Shown: in pieces, positions 1 through 6,062 of the stretch
How the letters are laid out: every line of letters starts with the position of its first letter
Numbering within the stretch: the stretch's first letter is position 1
Origin: JBECKR01 sp040235415
Lineage (GTDB): Bacteria > Acidobacteriota > Polarisedimenticolia > Polarisedimenticolales > Polarisedimenticolaceae
Reading direction: 5' to 3'
Assembly (NCBI GenBank): GCA_040235415.1
Contig: JBECKR010000347.1
Coordinates: forward strand, 1 to 12,697
Length of the DNA: 12,697 nt
Notes under the pieces: generated by a model
What the model was told of the DNA's origin: nothing
The model's database searches: none
Seen by the model: the letters and a program-made list of their open reading frames with translations, nothing else
Program-made: the position numbers and the translations under genes

Positions 1-717
1 CCGCGCGCGGCACCCGGGGCGGGCGCGGCGCTCGCCGCGCGGGGCGGCGTGTGCGCCGCCCGCGGCGGCGCCCGGCCGCGCGGCGGAACCGGCCCGCGCG
101 GGCTCCACGTCGTGCCGCACTTCCTCGGCGTCGCGCTCGCGGCGCTCCTCGCTCCGCTCGCGGCCGAGCCCGGGATCCGCCGCGCGAGCGCCGTCCTGCT
201 TCGCCCGGCCGGAGACTTCGGGGAGGCGGGGATCGACGAGTTGCGCGCCCAGACGGTCAACCTCCTGAGCTTCGCGTCGGTCCCGACGGCCGTGTTCGGG
301 CGGCAGCTCGCGTTCAACGCGATCCCGCATCGCACGCTCGATCCCGGCGGGTCCGAGGACGCCCTCGTCGCGGCCGACACCGAGTCGCTCGGCGGCCTCG
401 TCCCGGGGACGGTCTCCCTTAGAATGGTCGTCCTGCCGATGTTCTACGGCCATGCGGTGATCGTGCGGGTCGAAGCGGCGCGGGCGATCACGGCGGACGA
501 CGTCGCCACGCGGCTCGAGGGCGCGCACGGCGTCGGGGTCGACGCGGCGGGGTCGGCGTCGACGCCGCTCGACGCCGCGGAGCGAAGCGGCGTCGTGGTG
601 TCGGAGGTGTCGGAGGACGGCGCCGGCGGCGTCTGGATCTGGGCGGTCATCGACGACCCGGGCGCCGTCGCGGCGAATGCCGCGGTGCAGCGCGCCCGCG
701 CGATGGTGGGGTTCTGA
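1..717 (+). CDS. usg: Usg-like protein, aspartate-semialdehyde dehydrogenase family (5' truncated by window)
   Basis: The frame is open from base 1 to the TGA at 715-717, so the gene starts upstream; 238 codons are visible of a usual 330-340. Family landmarks are the helix 'GIDELRAQTVNLL', then 'VFGRQLAFNAIPHR' (the V-F-x-R-Q-x-A-F-N-x-x-P signature of the Asd/Usg C-terminal dimerisation domain), 'PMFYGHAVIV' (compare FYGHA in E. coli Usg), and a C-terminal 'NAAVQRARAMV' helix like the ALxAVQIAE end of the family. The His of the GH motif is kept. The Arg that precedes V-P in true dehydrogenases is Val here (V-V-L-P), and the active-site Gln segment reads 'LLRPAGDFG'. This points to a non-catalytic Usg paralogue rather than a lysine/threonine-pathway Asd. 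The first ~45 residues are Ala/Gly/Arg-rich and align poorly. A GTG at 49 is open but would leave a protein lacking the NAD-binding half. It shares one base (TGATG) with the next gene. The cellular role of Usg proteins is not established. Confidence 0.82.
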   Translation, partial: PRAAPGAGAALAARGGVCAARGGARPRGGTGPRGLHVVPHFLGVALAALLAPLAAEPGIRRASAVLLRPAGDFGEAGIDELRAQTVNLLSFASVPTAVFGRQLAFNAIPHRTLDPGGSEDALVAADTESLGGLVPGTVSLRMVVLPMFYGHAVIVRVEAARAITADDVATRLEGAHGVGVDAAGSASTPLDAAERSGVVVSEVSEDGAGGVWIWAVIDDPGAVAANAAVQRARAMVGF

Positions 718-1457
718 TGAGGGCAGCGACGCTCGTCGTGGGACTCGCGTTGGCGGCGGGTACGCTCGCCGCCGAGCCGGCTCCGGTCCAGGGTGGGGAC
801 GCCGCGGTCGCGCTCGCCGCCGAAGTCGAGGTCGAGCGCGCGATGATCGCCGAGGACGCTCGGCGCCACGAGCAGCTCGCCGCCCGCCGCGCCCAGACCG
901 CCGTCCGGCTCCAGAACCTGTACGCCTCCCTCGATCACGTGGTGCGGCAGGAGGCGGACGCCTCGCGCGACGAGCTGGAATCGCTCAACGGGCAGATCGA
1001 CGACGCCGCCCGCGAGTTCGATCAGATCGTCGCCAGCCAGCGTGCGCTCGCGGACCGCATGATCGACCACCTCCGCCGGATCGAGCTGCTCGAAGGCCGG
1101 CTCGGGCAGATCCGCGAGAGCCGCCAGGCCGTCGCCGGACCACTTTCGGGGAGCTGGCAGGTCGTGCTGCTGCCGGCGCAGCAGCGCGGAGAGTTCACGC
1201 TCACGCAGACCGGCACGATCGTGACGGGGACCTACACGCTGGAGGGCGGGTGGACCGGAAGCCTGCAGGGGACCCTCGTGAATCGGAAGGTCTACCTCGT
1301 CCGGATCGACTCGCGGCTCGGGCGCTCGATGGAGCTCCAGGGCACGCTTTCGTCCGACGGATCCCAGATCCGCGGCACCTGGCTGAACTACGACCTCGCC
1401 GCCGAGGGCGGCTCGGAAGGACAGTGGTCGGCGACGCGCGCCGAGGGCTCGCCTTGA
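717..1457 (+). CDS. Exported protein of unknown function: signal peptide, coiled coil, beta-rich C-terminal domain
   Basis: I do not recognise a named family. The 246-residue product begins with a Sec-type signal (MRAATLVVGLALAAGTLAAEP, cleavage probably after Ala-Ala near residue 19). There is no lipobox cysteine, so it should be soluble in the periplasm or secreted. Residues ~27-137 are Glu/Arg/Ala/Leu-rich with heptad-like spacing, suggesting a long helical coiled coil. Residues ~141-246 change to alternating hydrophobic/polar strands with repeated G-T/G-S turns (for example 'FTLTQTGTIVTGTYTLEGG' and 'GSLQGTLVNRKVYLVRIDS'), resembling a small antiparallel barrel of the lipocalin/avidin sort. 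The fold is inferred, not shown. The ATG overlaps the upstream stop by one base and the gene's own stop overlaps the next start (TTGA), so it is probably co-translated with the lipoprotein transporter. A role in envelope maintenance is suggested only by that position. Confidence 0.85.
   Translation: MRAATLVVGLALAAGTLAAEPAPVQGGDAAVALAAEVEVERAMIAEDARRHEQLAARRAQTAVRLQNLYASLDHVVRQEADASRDELESLNGQIDDAAREFDQIVASQRALADRMIDHLRRIELLEGRLGQIRESRQAVAGPLSGSWQVVLLPAQQRGEFTLTQTGTIVTGTYTLEGGWTGSLQGTLVNRKVYLVRIDSRLGRSMELQGTLSSDGSQIRGTWLNYDLAAEGGSEGQWSATRAEGSP
1443..1447 (+). promoter_or_regulatory. Ribosome binding site deciding the TTG start of lolC/E
   Basis: GAGGG lies six bases before the TTG at 1454. It supports that codon as the start rather than any of the in-frame upstream codons, which would add an arginine-rich extension read out of frame through the preceding gene. 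The resulting N-terminus matches LolC/E family proteins, which begin a few residues before an 'E-x-x-x-A-x-R-Y-L' segment. Confidence 0.6.
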
Positions 1458-2698
1458 GGCGCGCGCCGTACGAGCTCCATCTCGCGCTGCGGTACCTGCG
1501 GTTCCACCGCGGCCGTACGTTCATCTCGCTGATCACGCTGATCTCGGTGGCGGGGGTGACGGTCGGCACCGCGGCGCTCGTCATCGCGCTGTCGCTCATG
1601 AACGGGTTCGTGCGCGACTTCAAGGAGCGCATCCTGAGCGGGAGCGCCCACCTCCAGGTGATCGACTCGACCGAGCCGGACGCCGCCGACGTCGGCCCGG
1701 CGATCGAGCGCATCCGCGGCATGAAGGGGGTCGTCGCGGCGGCGCCGGTCGTGTTCACGCACAGCATGCTCGTGAGCGAGGCCGGAGGGCAGTCCGCGTA
1801 CGCGGAGATCTACGGCGTCGTCCCGCACGCCCAGGGCGACGTCCTGGCCGCCGATCGCGCGACGGTGGAGGCGCTCGATCGCCTCGACGCGCCTGGGAAG
1901 TCCGGCCGCGACGGGATCGTGCTCGGCCGCACGCTCGCGCGGAGCCTCGGCGTGTCGGAAGGCGACCTTCTCCGGGTCGTCATCCCGAAGGTCACGCTGA
2001 CGCCGTTCGCACCGATCCCCAAGAGCCGCATGTTCGAGGTCGTCGGAACGTACACCAGCACGCACTTCGAGCAGGACTCGGTACGGGCGTACGTTTCGAT
2101 CGCGGCGGCCCGCAGCCTGCTCGGGATCGGCGACCGAGCGTCCTGGATCGAGGTCCGGGTCGCGGACGTGTCGCGCCTCGAGGCGATGAAGCGCGAGATC
2201 CGGCAGTCGCTCGGCGGTCCCTGGGTCGTGATCGACCTCATCGAGCGGAACCAGATCTTCATCAAGGCGCTGAACGAGGAGAAGCTCTACCTGTTCCTCG
2301 CGATCTGGCTGATCGTGGTGGTGGCGGCGCTGAACATCGTGTCGACGCTCGTGCTCATGGTGGCCGACAAGATCAAGGATATCGGTACCCTGACGGCGCT
2401 CGGGGCCCGGCCGCTCGGCATCGCGTCGACGTTCCTCGTCCAGGGGCTGATCATCGGGCTCGTCGGCACGGTCGCCGGCCTGGCGCTCGGCTCGGGCCTG
2501 TCGATCTGGATGGACCGCTTCCAGGTGTTCCCGCTCGACCCCAACGTGTACTACCTGTCGCACGTCCGCTTCCTGGTGAGCGCCGCGGACATCGTCAAGG
2601 CCGGTCTGCTCGCGATGGGAACGTCCCTCGTCGCGACGCTGTACCCGGCTTGGAAGGCGGCGACGCTCGACCCGGTGGAGGCGCTGCGCTATGAGTGA
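1454..2698 (+). CDS. lolC: Lipoprotein-releasing ABC transporter permease, LolC/LolE family
   Basis: This is the inner-membrane subunit that, with LolD, pulls outer-membrane lipoproteins from the inner membrane and passes them to LolA. Starting at the TTG gives 414 residues, the normal family length. It opens with the typical 'YELHLALRYLRFHR' cytoplasmic segment. TM1 is at about residues 24-48 and ends in 'LSLMNGF', a family hallmark. A periplasmic MacB-core-like domain spans ~50-275, followed by three C-terminal helices (about 279-300, 325-350, 378-398). 'VADKIKDIGTLTALGA' is the FtsX/LolC coupling segment, and 'YYLSHVRF' with the terminal 'PVEALRYE' are characteristic. The start overlaps the upstream stop by four bases (TTGA) and the end overlaps lolD by eight. 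Only one permease gene is present, so it may form a homodimer or pair with one encoded elsewhere. Whether it is better called LolC, LolE or LolF cannot be settled here. Confidence 0.93.
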   Translation: MRRAPYELHLALRYLRFHRGRTFISLITLISVAGVTVGTAALVIALSLMNGFVRDFKERILSGSAHLQVIDSTEPDAADVGPAIERIRGMKGVVAAAPVVFTHSMLVSEAGGQSAYAEIYGVVPHAQGDVLAADRATVEALDRLDAPGKSGRDGIVLGRTLARSLGVSEGDLLRVVIPKVTLTPFAPIPKSRMFEVVGTYTSTHFEQDSVRAYVSIAAARSLLGIGDRASWIEVRVADVSRLEAMKREIRQSLGGPWVVIDLIERNQIFIKALNEEKLYLFLAIWLIVVVAALNIVSTLVLMVADKIKDIGTLTALGARPLGIASTFLVQGLIIGLVGTVAGLALGSGLSIWMDRFQVFPLDPNVYYLSHVRFLVSAADIVKAGLLAMGTSLVATLYPAWKAATLDPVEALRYE

Positions 2699-3413
2699 GC
2701 GCGTGCTGCGTGCCGACGGGCTCGTGAAGACCTACCCGAGCGGCGGCCGCAAGATCGAGGTCCTGCGGGGGCTCGACCTCGACGTCGCGGCCGGCGAGGC
2801 GGTGGCGGTCGTCGGCGAATCGGGCGTCGGCAAGTCGACGCTGCTCCACGTCCTGGGAGGTCTGGACCGACCGGATGCCGGCCGCGTCGTGTTCCGCGAG
2901 CGGGACGTCTACGCCGGCGGCGCCGACTCGCTCGCCGCCCACCGCAATCGCCACGTCGGCTTCGTCTTCCAGTTCCACCACCTGCTGCCGGAGTTCACCG
3001 CGGTCGAGAACGTCGCGATGCCGTTCCGGATCGGGCGGCGCCTCGGTGCCGCCGGCGACCGGCCGCGCCGGCTGCTCGAGCGGCTCGGTCTCGGAGAGCG
3101 GCTCGAGCACTACCCCTCGCAGCTCTCGGGGGGCGAGCAGCAGCGCGTCGCTATGGCCCGCGCCGTGGCGAACCGCCCCGACGTCGTGCTCGCGGACGAG
3201 CCGACCGGCAACCTCGACCCGCACACCGGCGAGCGCGTCTTCGGCATGCTGCGGGAGCTGCAGGCCGCCGAGGGGTTCGCCGTGGTCCTGGCCACGCACA
3301 GCGCCCGTCTCGCCCAGGGATGCGAGCGCATCCTGCGCCTCGAGGACGGAGTGCTCCGGCCGATGGAGCCCGCCGAGGTTCGGGCGTACTTCGACGGAAC
3401 GACGCGCGCCTGA
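2691..3413 (+). CDS. lolD: Lipoprotein-releasing ABC transporter ATP-binding protein LolD
   Basis: This cytoplasmic ATPase powers lipoprotein release by the LolC/E permease. At 240 residues it has the usual length for LolD. Motifs in order are Walker A GESGVGKST (residues 42-50), Q-loop Gln94 in 'FVFQFHHLLPEFTAVENV' (an F-Q-F/S-H-H-L-L-P-E-F-x-A-x-E-N pattern very typical of LolD), ABC signature LSGGEQQR (145-152), Walker B VVLAD with catalytic Glu170 followed by PTGNLD, and switch His203 in 'ATHS'. All catalytic residues are intact. The ATG lies inside the end of lolC (overlap of eight bases), which implies translational coupling and fixed subunit stoichiometry. MacB/FtsE-type ATPases are related, but the LolD-specific Q-loop and the overlapping LolC/E partner make this assignment firm. 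The C-terminal tail after the H-loop is short and has no added domain. Confidence 0.95.
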   Translation: MSERVLRADGLVKTYPSGGRKIEVLRGLDLDVAAGEAVAVVGESGVGKSTLLHVLGGLDRPDAGRVVFRERDVYAGGADSLAAHRNRHVGFVFQFHHLLPEFTAVENVAMPFRIGRRLGAAGDRPRRLLERLGLGERLEHYPSQLSGGEQQRVAMARAVANRPDVVLADEPTGNLDPHTGERVFGMLRELQAAEGFAVVLATHSARLAQGCERILRLEDGVLRPMEPAEVRAYFDGTTRA

Positions 3414-3429
3414 GCGCGCTCCCGCGCGC
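3414..3429 (+). terminator. GC-only hairpin just after lolD (possible weak terminator or attenuator)
   Basis: Directly after the lolD stop, GCGCGC (3414-3419) pairs perfectly with GCGCGC (3424-3429) around a TCCC loop. No T-run follows, so this is not a classical intrinsic terminator. In DNA this G+C-rich a six-base GC stem can arise by chance. Its position between the lol genes and the promoter-like patch before clpC is what makes it worth recording. Confidence 0.25.
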
Positions 3430-3442
3430 GCCCGGCGTGCGG

Positions 3443-3470
3443 CTTCTGCCATCGCGTCCTATGCTATATT
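3443..3470 (+). promoter_or_regulatory. Candidate sigma-70-type promoter for clpC
   Basis: An isolated AT-rich patch contains TATGCT overlapping TATATT (3460-3470) in otherwise GC-dense sequence. TATATT at 3465-3470 fits a -10 element. The best -35 match upstream is poor (CTTCTG at 3443-3448, spacer 16). The discriminator that follows is GC-rich (CCGGCTCGGG). The -10 lies 41 bases before the clpC ATG. No heat-shock sigma element or CIRCE/CtsR repeat was seen. Confidence 0.4.
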
Positions 3471-3511
3471 CCGGCTCGGGCGCCGCCGCGCCCGCGCCTG
3501 GCGGAGCCGCG

Positions 3512-5938
3512 ATGTTCGAGAAGTTCACCGAGAAGGCGAAGCGGATCCTGTTCCTGGCCCGTTACGAGGCCAGCCAGCAGGGCAGCAAGGTCATCGCGAC
3601 CGAGCACATCCTTCTCGGGCTCCTCAAGGAAGGCGAGGAGACGACGCGCGAGCTGTTCACGCGCGCGAACGTCTCGATGGACCTCCTGCAGGCCGAGCTC
3701 GAGCGCCGCGGTCCGAACCGCGAGAAGCTCAGCACCTCCGTCGAGATCCCGTTCAGCGACGAGACCAAGCGGGTTCTCGAGTTCGCCGAGGAGGAGGCCG
3801 AGCGCCTCATGCACCCGCACATCGGCACGGAGCACGTCCTGCTCGGCCTCCTGCGGCTCGAGGAATCGACCGCCGGGCGCCTGCTGGCGGAGCGCGGCAT
3901 GCGGCTCTACTCGGTGCGCGAGGACGCGGTCAACATCTACAAGCGGCGCGCCCTCCCGAAGAAGAAGAAGGAGACGCCGTTCCTCAACGAGTTCTCCCGC
4001 GACCTTTCCGAGATGGCGGAGCGCCGGGTGTTCGACCCGCTGATCGGCCGCGAAGCGGAGCTCGAACGGGTCGTCCAGGTGCTCTCCCGCCGGCGCAAGA
4101 ACAACCCCGTGCTGCTCGGCGAGCCGGGAGTCGGCAAGACCGCGATCGTCGAGGGCCTCGCGACCCGGATCGTCGACGGCGAGGTGCCGCCGTCGCTTCT
4201 GAACAAGCGGATCCTGGCGCTCGACCTCTCGCTCGTCGTCGCGGGCACGAAGTACCGCGGCCAGTTCGAGGAGCGCCTCAAGGGGATCATCTCGGAGCTG
4301 ACGAGCTCCGAGGACGTCATCATCTTCATCGACGAGATCCACTCGCTCATCGGCGCGGGGTCGGCCGAGGGCTCGCTCGACGCGGCCAACATCCTCAAGC
4401 CGACGCTGTCGCGGGGCGAGGTGCAGTGCATCGGCGCGACGACGCCCCGCGACTACCACAAGTACATCGAGAAGGACCGCGCGCTCGTCCGCCGGTTCCA
4501 GCCGATCTCGATCCGACCGCCGTCCGAGGAAGAGACGTTCTCCATCTTGGAGGGCGTCAAGGAGCGCTACGAGCGATTCCACGGCGTGCGGTTCACCGAC
4601 GAGGCGGTCCGCGCGTCGGTGTACCAGTCCAACCGCTACATCACGGATCGGTTCCTGCCCGACAAGGCGATCGACGTCCTCGACGAGGCCGGCGCGCGCG
4701 TCAAGCTCGGGAAGAGCTCGTCGTACGCCGAGATCAAGAAGATCGAGCGCGAGCTCCGCCGCGCGGTCGACGGCATGAAGGGCGCGCTCGCCCGCAAGGA
4801 CTTCGACGAGGCGGTGGCGTACCACGACGAGGAGGTCACGCTGCGCCGCAGGCACGACGACCTCAAGAAGCGCTACGAAGAGGAATGCAACAAGATCCTC
4901 GACGTCGGCCGCGCGGACGTCGAGGAGGTCATCGCGCGCTGGACCGGGATCCCGATCCAGTCCGTCATGGCCGAGGAGGCGGACAAGCTGCTGCGGTTCG
5001 AGGAGTACCTCCACCGCCGCATCGTCGGTCAGGACGCCTCGATCTCGGCCCTGGCCCGCGCCATCCGGCGCTCGCGCGCCGGGCTCAAGAACCCCAATCG
5101 GCCGATCGGGTCGTTCGTGTTCCTCGGCCCCACCGGCGTCGGGAAGACCGAGGTCGCCCGCACCCTCGCGGAGTTCCTGTTCGGCTCCGAGCGCGCCCTC
5201 CTGCGCTTCGACATGTCGGAGTACATGGAAAAGCACTCCATCGCGAAGATGATCGGCTCGCCCCCGGGCTACATCGGGCACGAGGAGGGCGGGCAGCTCA
5301 CCGAGCGGATCAAGCGCAAGCCGTACAGCGTCATCCTGCTCGACGAGATCGAGAAGGCCCATCCCGACATCCTGAACATCCTCCTGCAGGTCATGGAGGA
5401 CGGACTGATCACCGACGCGTACGGCCAGGCGGTCGACTTCAAGAACACGATCGTGATCATGACGTCCAACATCGGCTCGGCGCACATCGCGAGGACGACC
5501 GGCCGGCTGGGGTTCAAGGGCGACGACGTCTCGAAGGAGTTCAAGGATCGGCGCGACCTCGTGATCAGCGAGATGCGCCGGACCCTGAGCCCGGAGTTCA
5601 TCAATCGGATCGACGAGATCATCGTGTTCGACGCGCTGCAGGAACAGGAGCTGCGGCAGATCGCGAAGATCCTGATCGAGCGCCTCAACGAGGCCCTCGG
5701 CGACAAGAACGTCCGGCTGGTGGCGACCGAGGAGGTCTGCGACTGGCTCGTGCGGACGACGTGCCAGGACCGGTCCTACGGCGCGCGGCCGCTCCGCCGG
5801 GCGATCCAGCGCCACATCGAGGACGCGCTGTCGGAGGCGATCATCACCGGCAAGTTCCAGGGCGAGGGGACCGTCGAGGTCTACCTCGACGGCGACACGC
5901 TGCGTTTCCGCAGCGCCATCGAGGCGTCGTCACCCTGA
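3512..5938 (+). CDS. clpC: ATP-dependent Clp protease ATP-binding subunit ClpC
   Basis: This is a hexameric AAA+ unfoldase that feeds substrates to ClpP in the cytoplasm. It has 808 residues, typical for ClpC. The ATG at 3512 has GGAG at 3503-3506 and gives the canonical start MFEKFTEKAKRIL. Two N-terminal Clp repeats occupy ~1-145 ('ATEHILLGLL', 'GTEHVLLGLL'). AAA-1 has Walker A GEPGVGKT (203-210) and Walker B with Asp274-Glu275. The short middle domain carries a UVR-like motif around 420-450 ('DFDEAVAYHDEEV'), as in ClpC and unlike the long coiled coil of ClpB. AAA-2 has Walker A GPTGVGKT (539-546) and Asp611-Glu612, with pore loop 'GSPPGYIGHEEGG'. Leu666-Gly667-Phe668 fits the (I/V/L)-G-F loop that docks on ClpP, so it should be a protease partner rather than a disaggregase. 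The C-terminal ClpB D2-small domain is complete. No clpP, mcsAB or ctsR lies nearby, and its place between lolD and bamA is unusual. Confidence 0.96.
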   Translation: MFEKFTEKAKRILFLARYEASQQGSKVIATEHILLGLLKEGEETTRELFTRANVSMDLLQAELERRGPNREKLSTSVEIPFSDETKRVLEFAEEEAERLMHPHIGTEHVLLGLLRLEESTAGRLLAERGMRLYSVREDAVNIYKRRALPKKKKETPFLNEFSRDLSEMAERRVFDPLIGREAELERVVQVLSRRRKNNPVLLGEPGVGKTAIVEGLATRIVDGEVPPSLLNKRILALDLSLVVAGTKYRGQFEERLKGIISELTSSEDVIIFIDEIHSLIGAGSAEGSLDAANILKPTLSRGEVQCIGATTPRDYHKYIEKDRALVRRFQPISIRPPSEEETFSILEGVKERYERFHGVRFTDEAVRASVYQSNRYITDRFLPDKAIDVLDEAGARVKLGKSSSYAEIKKIERELRRAVDGMKGALARKDFDEAVAYHDEEVTLRRRHDDLKKRYEEECNKILDVGRADVEEVIARWTGIPIQSVMAEEADKLLRFEEYLHRRIVGQDASISALARAIRRSRAGLKNPNRPIGSFVFLGPTGVGKTEVARTLAEFLFGSERALLRFDMSEYMEKHSIAKMIGSPPGYIGHEEGGQLTERIKRKPYSVILLDEIEKAHPDILNILLQVMEDGLITDAYGQAVDFKNTIVIMTSNIGSAHIARTTGRLGFKGDDVSKEFKDRRDLVISEMRRTLSPEFINRIDEIIVFDALQEQELRQIAKILIERLNEALGDKNVRLVATEEVCDWLVRTTCQDRSYGARPLRRAIQRHIEDALSEAIITGKFQGEGTVEVYLDGDTLRFRSAIEASSP

Positions 5939-5976
5939 GACCCGAGCGCGGAAGAGCGCGTTCCCCGTCAGGCAGT

Positions 5977-5982
5977 TACAAT
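5977..5982 (+). promoter_or_regulatory. Candidate -10 element upstream of bamA
   Basis: TACAAT matches the sigma-70 -10 consensus at five of six positions and sits in the only AT-rich patch ('GTTACAATAG') of the 124-base gap between clpC and bamA. It is followed by a GC-rich discriminator (GCGGGCC). No convincing -35 hexamer is present at 16-18 bases upstream, so a promoter here would need an activator or would be weak. It lies 80 bases before the chosen bamA ATG. The rest of the gap holds nothing recognisable. Confidence 0.4.
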
Positions 5983-6062
5983 AGCGGGCCTCGCCGGCGA
6001 CCCAGCGGGCCACGGGCGGCGCGGAGAGGGGTGGGCCCGAACAGGTGCGCGAGACGGAACGG

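Noticed and set aside
1..717. Functional aspartate-semialdehyde dehydrogenase (asd)
   Set aside because: The Arg position before V-P is Val, and the Gln active-site segment is not conserved. FYGHA and the overall pattern fit Usg better. The missing N-terminus leaves some doubt.
677..1453. N-terminal extension of the lolC/E frame upstream of the TTG
   Set aside because: The extension is arginine-rich, runs out of phase through the exported-protein gene and would place about 260 extra residues before a normal LolC/E start. The GAGGG site and TTG at 1454 give the family length.
3464..5815. Open frame of about 780 codons on the minus strand, antisense to clpC
   Set aside because: It is compositional shadow of clpC: biased Asp/Arg/Leu/Val content, no recognisable domain and no ribosome binding site.
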